A stretch of DNA of 64,000 bases from Actinoplanes lobatus (GTDB taxonomy: Bacteria > Actinomycetota > Actinomycetes > Mycobacteriales > Micromonosporaceae), in contig NZ_JACHNC010000001.1 of assembly GCF_014205215.1 (NCBI RefSeq), positions 4,407,001 to 4,471,000 on the forward strand, given 5' to 3'. The notes beneath the pieces are model-generated. The model searched no databases. It saw only the letters and a list, made by a program, of their open reading frames with translations, and was not told where the DNA came from. This document shows, piece by piece, positions 1 to 7,422 of this stretch; the first letter of the stretch is position 1, and every line of letters starts with the position of its first letter. A program made the position numbers and the translations under genes.

Positions 1-1
1 C

Positions 2-3000
2 CGGGCGGTCCGCGACGCCGACGGGCTGCTGTGGTTCCGCGGGCGGGCCGACGACCAGGTGAAACTGCACGGGTACCGGGTCGAGCCCGGCGAGGTGGAG
101 GCGGTGCTGCGGGCGCATCCGGCAGTGGACCGGGCTGCGGTACGGGTCGAGGACGGCCGCCTGCTTGCCTGGGTACGGTCGACGGTCTCCGGTGACGAGT
201 TGCGTTCCCATTTGAGTGGGCTGCTTCCGGCGTACCTCGTACCGTCCCGGATCGAGGTGATGGCCGACCTGCCGCTCACCGCCACCGGCAAGATCGACCG
301 GGCGTCGCTGGCCCGGACGGCGAGCCCGCCGCCGGTCACCGACACCGAACGCCTGCTCGCGTCCCTGTGGGAGAAGCAGCTCGGCGTCGCGCCGGTCGGC
401 CGCGACGACGACTTCTTCGCCCTCGGCGGCGACTCGATCGGGGTGCTCGAGCTTTTCGCGAGCCTGGCGGAACACCGGGCCTCACTGCCGCGACCCACGG
501 TCGTCTATCGATGTCGTACGGTCGCCGCGCTCGCTTCCGCCTTGGACGAGATCGCCCCCGAACCCGCCGCGCTCAAAGCCGCTGCCTCCGATGCCGCTGC
601 CCACGGACCCGCTGCCTCCGTACCCGCCGTGCTCAATGCCGCTGCCCCCGGACCCGCTGCCTCCGTACCCGCCGTGCTCAATGCCGCTGCCCCCGGACCC
701 GCTGCCTCCGTACCCGCCGTGCTCAATGCCGCTGCCTCCGGACCTGCTGCTTCCGAACCTGCGGTGGCCTCCGATGCTGCTGCCTCCGGAACCCCCGAAT
801 CTGTTGCCTGCGGACCCGCTGCCTCCGGAGTCGCCGCTTCCGGGGCCGTTTTCGTTCCGGGCGCCGGGGCTGTTGTGGCTGGAGCCGCCTCTGTTTCGGG
901 TGGCGGGGCTGTCGTGTCGGGAGCTGCTTCCGTTTCGGGAGCCGGGGCTGGCGAGAATGGACCGGGCGGGGACTTTCCGGTCAGCCTCACTCAGCGTGGG
1001 TTCATGCTCGCGGACGCGGTCGGGGCGGCGTCGACCTGGCTGGCCGCGCCGCGCGTGCACGGGCCGCTCGACCTCGACCGATTCCAGCGTGCCGTGGACG
1101 TGCTGGTGGCGCGGCATCCGATGCTGCGGACCGTGTTCCCCCGCGACGCCAGGCCGCCGGTGCAGCGGGAACTTCCGTTCGCCTGTCTGACCGTCGGCTA
1201 CCAGGCGGAGCCGCGGGCGCTCGGCGAGGAACTGGCGGCCGAGCGGGAGCACCGGTTCGATCCGGCGGAATGGCCGCTCGTGCGGTTGCGGCTGCTCCGG
1301 TACGGGCTGGAAGAGCACGTCCTGCTGGTGCACGCACACCACCTGGTCGGCGACGGGTACAGCACCGCGCTCCTGATGCGGGAACTACTGGCCCTCTACG
1401 ACGGGGATGCGCTGACGCCGCTGCGCGCGACCTTCCGCGACTACGTCGGACATCTGCGTGGTGTGCGGTTGGAGACCGTGCCCGGTGACGGCGGGCGAAT
1501 CAGCACCGGGGGAGCGATCGTTACGACCGGTTTCACGATCGGCGCGGCCGAGGTGGCGATTTTGCGAGAACGTGCCGCCGCGGCCGGGGTCACGCCGTTC
1601 GTGCCGGTGCTCACGGCATATCACCGGGCGCTCGCCCTGACCACCGGCCAGCTGGACCCGCTGCTCAACCGGCTCGACCCAGTGGCTGCCCCCAAGTCGG
1701 TGGCTGCCCCCAAGTCGGTGGCTGCCCCCAAGTCGGTGGCTGCCCCCAAGTCGGTGGCTGCCCCCAAGTCGGTGGCAGTCACCGAGTCGGTGGCGGACCC
1801 CCATTTGGTGGCTGCTCCTGAATCGGTGACTGCCGCTGAGTCGGTGGCAGTCACCGAGTCGGTGGCGGACCCCCACTCGGTGACTGCCTCCGATTCGGTG
1901 GCGAACCCCAACCCGGTAATGGACGCCGACCCGGTGCTGGACTCCGACCTGGTGATCGGTGTGGCGGTGACCGGTCGCGATCACGCCGTACCGGATCTGG
2001 GCCGGATCTTCGGGCCGTGCGCGACGGCCGTCGCAGTCCGTTCCGGCGCGGATGCCGGGCTTGCCGAGGTGGCCGCCGCCGTCGACGACGCCCGGACGCG
2101 GATGTTCACTGCGCCGTACGGCTGGCGATACTTCTTCACCCACCTGGATTTCGGAGCGCTCGGCGATTTGTCGGGCCGCACCCTGCGAGTGTCCTGGGAC
2201 GACGATACGGATGCCGAACTCGCCCTCCCGCCGGGCACGGACGTCCTGCTGGCGGTACGCCCGACACGGAACGGCGCGCTGCGCCTGACCCTCCGCTCCC
2301 GCCTCCCCGACGACGACGCGGCGCACCTGACGGCCGAGCTGACCGCCGCCCTAACGGCCCGCCCCTCCGCCGATCTTGGACGCTCAGCCACCGATGGCGG
2401 TGGAACTACGCCCAAGATCGAGGAAAGGGCGGGTGAGGGGCCGCGGCCGGGCCTGGCTTCCGCAGATCTTGGGCGGCTTGCCGCCGATGGTGGTGGGGAC
2501 ACGTCCAAGATCGAGGGCGGGGTGGGCGAGGGGCCGCGGCCGGAATCCGCCTCTGTGGATCTTGGACGTGTGGCCACCGGGAGCGGTGGGAATGCGTCCA
2601 GGCTTGAGGCGGGGGCGGGCAGGGGGCCGTGGCCGGCACCGGCTTCCGCGGATCTTGGGCGACTTGCCACCGGGAGCGGTGGGGATTCGTCCAAGATCGC
2701 GGAAGGGGTGGGTGAGGGGGCGCGATCGGAACCCGTCTCTGTGGATCTTGGACGTGTGGCCACCGGGGGCGGTGGGGATTCGTCCAAGATCGCGGAAGGG
2801 GTGGGTGAGGGGGCGCGGCCGGAACCCGTCTCTGTGGATCTTGGACGTGTGGCCGCCGGGAGCGGTGGGGAAGCGTCCAAGATTGCTGGGTGGGTGGGGC
2901 TGGATGCCGCACTTGTCGGCTATCTGCCCGCGCCGGGGCACCTTGCCGCAATGGCCACGGGACTTCCGGAGGAGATCCGGCGGATCCTGCCGACGCTGGA

Positions 3001-3964
3001 TCGGGAGACGATCCGGGAGACCCTCTTTCCGGGCCGCCGCCCTCGGCTGCTGGAGATCGCCGACACCTCGCTGGGCAGATCCGGGTTCCTTGCGCTGCCC
3101 CGGTTCGCCGACGAGCTCACCCACCCGGGGCTGGCTGAGGACGCCGCCACCGCCGCGGACCTGGCGGCCGCCCACGGAGCGCGCACCGTCTCGCTGGCGG
3201 GCATGATCCCGGCGCATACCGGGTACGGCGGGGCGCTCACGCCGTACCTCTGCTCGGGAGTCAGCCTGACCACCGGCCATGCGGTGACCGCCGCTTCGGT
3301 CGTGCGCACGACGGTGGCCGCGGTGGCCGCGCAGGGCCGGAGTACGAGCGGCCGGAAGTTGAGCGAATGCACCGTCGCGATCCTCGGAGTCGGTTCCATA
3401 GGAACCTCGTCACTACGACTGCTGCTGACCGAAGATGATCACCGTCCGGCGAGGCTGATCCTGTGCGATCTGCCGTCCGCCGCGACCCGTCTCGCGGAGC
3501 TGGCCGCCACCCTGGACGTGCCCACGTCGATCGTGCTGAGCGCGGAGGGTGTCTACCCGGCGGACGTCATCGTGGCCGCCACCAGCGGTGGCCCGGGCAC
3601 CCTGGACGTCGACCGGCTGCGGCCCGGCACGATCCTGGTCGACGACTCGTTCCCGCACTGCTTCGACACCGGCCGGGCGCTGGCCCGGATGCGGGAGCGC
3701 GGCGACGTGCTGATCGCCGGCGGTGGGTTGCTCGACTGCGGGGAGATCCGCCAGACGGTGGCGGAGGGCCTGCCCGCGGTCGCCGTCCAGCTTCCGGATG
3801 CGATCGCGTCCTGCCGGCTGGAGTCGTTGCTGCACGCGGTACGCCCGGAGTTGCCGCTGGTCACCGGTCCGGTCACGGCCGAGCTGGCGGCCGCCTACCG
3901 CAGCGCGCTGGACGAGGCCGGGATCCGGGCGGCCCCACTGCACCTACTGGATCAACGCCTGTGA
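2..3964 (+). CDS. Nonribosomal peptide synthetase, 3' part (A-T-C-reductase-like)
   Basis: The reading frame is open from base 2, so the gene begins left of the window. Numbering from the GTG at 59, the end of an adenylation domain is visible: GRADDQVKLHGYRVEPGEVE lies across the window edge and TGKIDR is the A10 lysine motif. A carrier domain follows with FFALGGDSIG (phosphopantetheine Ser about 126), then an Ala/Pro linker, then a condensation domain with intact HHLVGDG (about 427-433). A linker of six 31-residue repeats (about 770-940) leads to a C-terminal domain (about 950-1301) with a Rossmann motif AILGVGSIG near 1107. Its motifs LAGMIPAH, TTGHAVTA and ILVDDSFPHCFD recall cyanobacterial acyl-ACP reductase. 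There is no thioesterase, so reductive or other unusual release from the carrier is inferred. The substrate cannot be read because the A-domain pocket is missing. Confidence 0.9.
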   Translation, partial: RAVRDADGLLWFRGRADDQVKLHGYRVEPGEVEAVLRAHPAVDRAAVRVEDGRLLAWVRSTVSGDELRSHLSGLLPAYLVPSRIEVMADLPLTATGKIDRASLARTASPPPVTDTERLLASLWEKQLGVAPVGRDDDFFALGGDSIGVLELFASLAEHRASLPRPTVVYRCRTVAALASALDEIAPEPAALKAAASDAAAHGPAASVPAVLNAAAPGPAASVPAVLNAAAPGPAASVPAVLNAAASGPAASEPAVASDAAASGTPESVACGPAASGVAASGAVFVPGAGAVVAGAASVSGGGAVVSGAASVSGAGAGENGPGGDFPVSLTQRGFMLADAVGAASTWLAAPRVHGPLDLDRFQRAVDVLVARHPMLRTVFPRDARPPVQRELPFACLTVGYQAEPRALGEELAAEREHRFDPAEWPLVRLRLLRYGLEEHVLLVHAHHLVGDGYSTALLMRELLALYDGDALTPLRATFRDYVGHLRGVRLETVPGDGGRISTGGAIVTTGFTIGAAEVAILRERAAAAGVTPFVPVLTAYHRALALTTGQLDPLLNRLDPVAAPKSVAAPKSVAAPKSVAAPKSVAAPKSVAVTESVADPHLVAAPESVTAAESVAVTESVADPHSVTASDSVANPNPVMDADPVLDSDLVIGVAVTGRDHAVPDLGRIFGPCATAVAVRSGADAGLAEVAAAVDDARTRMFTAPYGWRYFFTHLDFGALGDLSGRTLRVSWDDDTDAELALPPGTDVLLAVRPTRNGALRLTLRSRLPDDDAAHLTAELTAALTARPSADLGRSATDGGGTTPKIEERAGEGPRPGLASADLGRLAADGGGDTSKIEGGVGEGPRPESASVDLGRVATGSGGNASRLEAGAGRGPWPAPASADLGRLATGSGGDSSKIAEGVGEGARSEPVSVDLGRVATGGGGDSSKIAEGVGEGARPEPVSVDLGRVAAGSGGEASKIAGWVGLDAALVGYLPAPGHLAAMATGLPEEIRRILPTLDRETIRETLFPGRRPRLLEIADTSLGRSGFLALPRFADELTHPGLAEDAATAADLAAAHGARTVSLAGMIPAHTGYGGALTPYLCSGVSLTTGHAVTAASVVRTTVAAVAAQGRSTSGRKLSECTVAILGVGSIGTSSLRLLLTEDDHRPARLILCDLPSAATRLAELAATLDVPTSIVLSAEGVYPADVIVAATSGGPGTLDVDRLRPGTILVDDSFPHCFDTGRALARMRERGDVLIAGGGLLDCGEIRQTVAEGLPAVAVQLPDAIASCRLESLLHAVRPELPLVTGPVTAELAAAYRSALDEAGIRAAPLHLLDQRL
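611..745 (+). repeat. 45-bp in-frame tandem repeat in NRPS linker
   Basis: Three near-identical 45-bp units start at 611, 656 and 701. Each encodes 15 residues of the type ASVPAVLNAAAPGPA. They lie in the linker between the carrier and condensation domains, and the rest of the linker (about 540-960) is degenerate Ala/Pro/Ser/Gly of the same flavour. Unit length is a multiple of three, so copy-number change would not break the frame. Confidence 0.85.
1680..1930 (+). repeat. 18-bp in-frame tandem repeat inside the condensation domain
   Basis: Five perfect or near-perfect 18-bp units encoding SVAAPK run from about 1680 to 1770. They grade into diverged units (SVAVTE, SVADPH) up to about 1930. 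The array sits within the condensation domain, between the segment ending ALALTTGQ and the segment beginning VIGVAVTGRD, where normal domains have only a short connection. It therefore inserts a flexible segment of about 80 residues into a folded domain. Confidence 0.85.
2372..2884 (+). repeat. Six 93-bp tandem units carrying a 48-bp palindrome, in frame in the NRPS
   Basis: Copies of a 48-bp imperfect palindrome start at 2372, 2465, 2558, 2651, 2744 and 2837, an exact 93-bp period (31 codons). Each has outer arms GATCTTGGACG / CGTCCAAGATC and inner arms CCACCG / CGGTGG around a short centre, and encodes a peptide like DLGRVATGSGGDSSKIA. The right arm has decayed in copies 3 and 6. The same palindrome occurs outside genes at 7148-7195 and 7231-7278, so it behaves like a dispersed REP-type element that became protein-coding here. 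Confidence 0.9.
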
Positions 3965-4053
3965 GACGAAAAGCAAGCCGTTACCGGATCAGCGCCTGGC
4001 GAAACGGAGAGCGACGGCGCCGCCGGATCAGCGCCTGTGAAACGGAGAGCGAG
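3947..4053 (+). repeat. Three short direct repeats across the NRPS stop codon
   Basis: Three diverged copies of a unit of about 31 bp, resembling CCGGATCAGCGCCTGTGAAA followed by CGGAGAGCGA, start at 3947, 3984 and 4023. The first includes the NRPS stop codon. A partial match (ACCGGATCAACGGCT) also lies at the end of the converging regulator gene near 4081. No obvious terminator hairpin is seen in this gap. Confidence 0.6.
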
Positions 4054-4078
4054 GGCTGGGAACGAAAATGCGATGGTC

Positions 4079-4801
4079 CTACCGGATCAACGGCTCGACG
4101 CCGAAGGCGACGTCGAGGCGGTAGCGCTCCCCCGCGTACCGTGACTCGCTCAGCTCCAACGGCCGTTCATTCTGGTCGAGGATCAGCCGTTCCTCGACCA
4201 GCAGGGCCGATCCGACCGGCACACCCAGCTCCCGAGCGTCCTCCTCGGTGGCCGACTGCGCGCCGATCGTCGCCGTACCCCGAACCGGGGTGTGTCCGAG
4301 TTTGACCAGCGCTTCGTGCACCGACAGCGACAGGTCGGCGTCCAGCAGTCCTGGGATGCTGCCCGGGTAGATGGCCCGCTCGTACGCGATCGGCTCGTCG
4401 TCGGCGAATCGCACACGGTGGATCGCGTACACGTCCCCGCGGCGCAGCCGCAGGCGCGTCGCCTCGAGCGCGGTGGGCTGCCGCAGTTCGGCGACCACCA
4501 CCTTGGCCCAGGGGCGTTTGCCCTGTTTGCGGATTTCCTCGCTGAGCCGGATGAGGTGGTCGGCGCGGCGCGGCCCGCTGGGCACCGCGACGAACGTGCC
4601 GCGGCCCGGGGCTCGGTAGACGAGGCCGTCGTTGACCAGCTGGGTGACCGCGGCGCGGGCGGTCATCCGGCTGACGCCGTGTTCGCGGGCGAGTTCGGGT
4701 TCGGAGGGCAGCGGGTCGTGCGGCCGGGACTTGGCGATGAGCGCGCGCAGCGACTGCTCGATGCGGAAGTAGCGTGGCGCGAAATCGGGATCCCCGGACA
4801 T
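4079..4801 (-). CDS. GntR family transcriptional regulator (HutC subfamily)
   Basis: This 240-residue protein has an N-terminal winged helix-turn-helix (about residues 8-75; LPSEPELAREHGVSRMTARA is the diagnostic helix pair). The C-terminal UTRA-type effector domain (about 95-235) includes IHRVRFADDEPIAYERAIYP. HutC members usually bind small metabolites and repress neighbouring genes. The ATG at 4801 is preferred because AAGG lies 8 nt upstream; a GTG at 4810 is also in frame. The gene is divergent from deoC, and two identical palindromes of the kind bound by HutC regulators fill the space between them, so autoregulation and control of deoC are likely. The effector is not evident. Confidence 0.9.
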   Translation of the reverse strand: MSGDPDFAPRYFRIEQSLRALIAKSRPHDPLPSEPELAREHGVSRMTARAAVTQLVNDGLVYRAPGRGTFVAVPSGPRRADHLIRLSEEIRKQGKRPWAKVVVAELRQPTALEATRLRLRRGDVYAIHRVRFADDEPIAYERAIYPGSIPGLLDADLSLSVHEALVKLGHTPVRGTATIGAQSATEEDARELGVPVGSALLVEERLILDQNERPLELSESRYAGERYRLDVAFGVEPLIR

Positions 4802-4828
4802 GCCGATCACCTTACCGATGCGCCAAAC

Positions 4829-4856
4829 CTGTCTAGACAGCTACCTGTCTAGACAG
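4829..4856. promoter_or_regulatory. Twin palindromic operator between the GntR gene and deoC
   Basis: Two identical 12-bp palindromes CTGTCTAGACAG lie at 4829-4840 and 4845-4856, separated by CTAC (16-bp centre-to-centre). The core GTCTAGAC matches the symmetric GT-N-TA-N-AC pattern typical of HutC-subfamily operators. The sites end only 15 nt before the deoC ATG and 28 nt from the regulator ATG, so binding would block both promoters. Confidence 0.75.
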
Positions 4857-4871
4857 CTACTGTTCGGTGCC

Positions 4872-5567
4872 ATGAATTTCACCGTGCCGCAGATCGCCAA
4901 AATGATCGACCACTCCATCCTCCGCCCCGAGTTCACCCTCGAGGACCTTCGTGATGGCTGTGCGATCGCCAAGAAGTACGACGTCGCCTCGGTGTGCGTC
5001 CGCCCGTGTGACGTGACCGTCGCCGTCGACCTGCTGCGCGGCACGAACGTCGCGGTCGGCACGGTGGTCGGCTTCCCGCACGGCGACACCCCCACCGGGA
5101 TCAAGATCTCCGAGACCGAGTTGGCCGTGCACCAGGGCGCGTCCGAAATCGACATGGTCCTCAACATCGGGTGGCTGCGCTCCGGCGACATCGCCGCCGT
5201 CGAGCACGAGATCGGCCTCGTGGTGAAGGCCGCGGGCGCCGCCCACGTCAAGGTCATCCTCGAGACGGCGTACCTCACCGACGAGGAGAAACTGGCCGCC
5301 TGCTGGGCCGCCGAGCGGGCCGGCGCGGCCTTCGTGAAGACCTCCACCGGCTTCGCACCCCAGGGCGCCACCATCGACGACCTCGCGCTGATGCGCTCGG
5401 CCGTCTCGGCGAAGGTGCAGGTCAAGGCATCCGGCGGGGTGCGGACCCTGGACGCGATGATCGCGATGGCCGGCGTCGGCGTGACGCGTTTCGGCACGTC
5501 GGCGACGGCCGAGATCCTGCAGGACCTGGCTCGTCGCCAGGTTGCGGTCTCCGGTGGCCGGGCCTGA
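4872..5567 (+). CDS. deoC: Deoxyribose-phosphate aldolase
   Basis: This 231-residue class I aldolase cleaves 2-deoxyribose 5-phosphate to glyceraldehyde 3-phosphate and acetaldehyde in deoxynucleoside breakdown. The Schiff-base lysine is in FVKTSTGF (K156). The second active-site lysine is in VKASGGVR (K185), and the acidic residue is in EIDMVLNIG (about D94). The length and the TIM-barrel motifs are typical. The ATG at 4872 (MNFTVPQIAK) is chosen because upstream in-frame starts would run through the twin operator. There is no clear ribosome-binding site, so a near-leaderless transcript is possible. It is probably repressed by the divergent HutC regulator. It stands alone, without the usual deoA/deoD/cdd partners. 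Confidence 0.95.
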   Translation: MNFTVPQIAKMIDHSILRPEFTLEDLRDGCAIAKKYDVASVCVRPCDVTVAVDLLRGTNVAVGTVVGFPHGDTPTGIKISETELAVHQGASEIDMVLNIGWLRSGDIAAVEHEIGLVVKAAGAAHVKVILETAYLTDEEKLAACWAAERAGAAFVKTSTGFAPQGATIDDLALMRSAVSAKVQVKASGGVRTLDAMIAMAGVGVTRFGTSATAEILQDLARRQVAVSGGRA

Positions 5568-5680
5568 TTCTTCTTCGGTACGGGGTGAGCGTTCCCGATC
5601 TCCGCTCCGTACTACCGGATGACGGTCCCCCGGATCGTCCCGGCCGACGACAGGCCCCCCGCCGTCGGGCCGGAGACGAC

Positions 5681-5721
5681 CGGCCGGCTGTCCACGGTCC
5701 CCCGCCGTGGACAGCCGGCCG
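5681..5721. terminator. Perfect 17-bp hairpin downstream of deoC
   Basis: CGGCCGGCTGTCCACGG (5681-5697) and its exact complement (5705-5721) flank a 7-nt loop TCCCCCG. The hairpin is 113 bp after the deoC stop and 24 bp before the next start. There is no T-tract, so it may be an actinobacterial-type terminator, or a structure controlling the aminotransferase mRNA. Confidence 0.55.
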
Positions 5722-5745
5722 CGGCGGCGTCCGTATGCTGATCCG

Positions 5746-6657
5746 ATGCTGCAGCGGTACGACGAGCGCAACACGGACATCGTCTACTGGATCAACGGCG
5801 AATTGATGCACCGTGACCAGCCCGGACTGTCCCCCTTCGACTCGGTGGTCCAGGGTGGCGACGCGGTCTGGGAAGGCCTGCGCCTCTACCGGGGAGCGAT
5901 CTTCGGCCTCGCCGCGCACCTGTCCCGGCTGCGCCGCTCGGCGTGCGCGCTGAACTTCACCGACATCCCGTCCGACGACACGATCATCGACGCGATCACC
6001 CGTACGCTGCGGGCCAACGAGATGTCGGACGGCGTACACATCAGGCTCACCCTGACCCGCGGGGTGAAGGTGACCAGCGGCATGGACCCGCGGCTCAACA
6101 CCGCCGGGCCGACGCTGATCGTGCTGGCCGAGCACAAGCCCCCGGTCTACGACACCGGCGGCCTGACCCTGGCCACCTCCAGCATCCGCCGCCCGTCGCC
6201 GGACGTCCTCGACCCGAAGATCCACCACAACAACCTGCTGAACTCGATCCTCGCCAAGATCGAAGCGAACGCGGCCGGCGCCGATGACGCCCTCATGCTC
6301 GACCAGCGCGGTTTCGTCGCCGAAACCAACGCCACCCACCTGTTCGCGGTGACCGGCAGCGCCCTGATCACCCCGACCACGGCCGCCTGCCCCGAGGGCA
6401 TCACCCGCCAGACCGTCCTCGACCTGGCCGGGCAGCACGGCATCCCGGCCACCGTCCGCGACATCTCCCTGACCGAGATGTACGCCGCGAGCGAGGTCTT
6501 CTGCACCGGCACCATGGGCGAGATCGCGGCCGTGACGACCATCGACGGCCGCATCATCGGCTCCGGCGCGGTCGGCCCGCTCACCACCCGCATCGCCAAG
6601 CTCTACCAGCACCACGCCGCCGCCAACGGCACCCGCCTGGTCCGAGCCCTCACCTAA
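5746..6657 (+). CDS. Class IV PLP-dependent aminotransferase (branched-chain type)
   Basis: This 303-residue fold-type IV enzyme resembles branched-chain amino acid aminotransferases. The PLP lysine is K158 in DPKIHHNNLLN, preceded by the phosphate-binding segment around HIRLTLTRG, and VVQGGDAVWEGLR and ETNATHLF are further family motifs. The ATG at 5746 (MLQRYDERN) is used because upstream codons in the frame fall within the 5681-5721 hairpin. From memory, the protein is closest in motif order to the aminotransferase half of plant branched-chain-aminotransferase-like fusion proteins. The other half matches the P-loop protein encoded convergently at 7423-8130. Substrate specificity is not determined by the sequence. 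Confidence 0.88.
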   Translation: MLQRYDERNTDIVYWINGELMHRDQPGLSPFDSVVQGGDAVWEGLRLYRGAIFGLAAHLSRLRRSACALNFTDIPSDDTIIDAITRTLRANEMSDGVHIRLTLTRGVKVTSGMDPRLNTAGPTLIVLAEHKPPVYDTGGLTLATSSIRRPSPDVLDPKIHHNNLLNSILAKIEANAAGADDALMLDQRGFVAETNATHLFAVTGSALITPTTAACPEGITRQTVLDLAGQHGIPATVRDISLTEMYAASEVFCTGTMGEIAAVTTIDGRIIGSGAVGPLTTRIAKLYQHHAAANGTRLVRALT

Positions 6658-6699
6658 CCCACCCCCAGCCGTCCCCGTCTCCGGCCGGTCGCCCTCGTC

Positions 6700-6980
6700 T
6701 CCGGCCGGTCGCCCTCGTCTCCGGTCGGCCCAGCCTCTTCGGCCGTCCCTGTCTCCGGTCGGCCCAGCCTCTTCGGTCGTCCCTGTCTCCGGTCGGCCCA
6801 GCCTCTTCGGTCGTCCCTGTCTCCGGTCGGCCCAGCCTCTTCGGTCGTCCCTGTCTCCGGTCGGCCCAGCCTCTTCGGTCGTCCCTGTCTCCGGTCGGCC
6901 CAGCCTCTTCGGTCGTCCCTGTCTCCGGTCGGCCCAGCCTCTTCGGCCGTCCCTGTCTCCGGTCGGCCCACCCTCTTCGC
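6700..6980. repeat. 34-bp tandem array, eight copies
   Basis: Units beginning CCGGTCGGCCCAGCCTCTTC start at 6721, 6755, 6789, 6823, 6857, 6891, 6925 and 6959, an exact 34-bp period, with partial units on both sides. The array opens the 765-bp gap between two convergent genes and is followed (6980-7140) by shorter, irregular GTCTCCGGTTGGCG-type units. Because 34 is not a multiple of three, every frame stays open and long spurious ORFs arise. I regard the array as noncoding. Confidence 0.85.
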
Positions 6981-7147
6981 CGGTGCTGTCTTCGGCCAGC
7001 GTGGTCTCCGGCTCGTGCGGTCTCCGGTTGGCGCGGTCTCCGGCTTGCGTCGTCTCCGGTTGGCGTGGTCTCCGGCTTGCGTCGTCTCCGGTTGGCGTGG
7101 TCTTCGACTGGCACCCTTCGGCTGGCGTCGGCCCGCTCTCTCAACGC

Positions 7148-7278
7148 GATCTTGGACGTTTCGCCACCGGAATCGGCGGTGAAGCGTCCAAGTTCGCGGA
7201 GGCTTCCGCGGCGGTTGCGCGACAAATTTGGATCTTGGGGAGTTGGCTACCGATTCCGGTGGTGAAACGTCCAAGATC
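7148..7278. repeat. Two intergenic copies of the 48-bp palindrome
   Basis: Copies lie at 7148-7195 and 7231-7278 (83 bp apart). Both keep the GATCTTGG left arm, central CCACCG/CCGGTGG-like arms and the CGTCCAAG right arm found six times in the NRPS gene. The second copy has an intact outer arm GATCTTGG / CCAAGATC. These intergenic copies are the evidence that the unit is a dispersed element and not just a protein repeat. Confidence 0.85.
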
Positions 7279-7308
7279 GCGGGAGGGCGGGGTGAGCGCG
7301 AGGCTAGC

Positions 7309-7422
7309 TGAGGCGGTGAGGCGGTGAGGCGGTGAGGCGGTGGGCGGTGAGGCGGTGGGCGGTGAGGCGGTGAGGCGGTGAGGCGGTGAGGCGGTGGGGC
7401 GGTGAGTCAGTGGGGCGGTGAG
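7309..7422. repeat. GAGGCGGT octanucleotide array
   Basis: About a dozen 8-bp GAGGCGGT units, some shortened to GGGCGGT, end in two copies of a longer unit (GGGGCGGTGAGTCAGT). The last copy supplies the stop codon of the minus-strand gene at 7423. Slippage here could move the stop codon of that gene. Confidence 0.8.

Noticed and set aside
6650..7274. Long minus-strand reading frames of about 190-206 codons rich in Arg/Gly/Asp repeats
   Set aside because: They are generated by the 34-bp array, which is open in every frame because 34 is not a multiple of three. Composition is unlike neighbouring proteins and no start signal is present.
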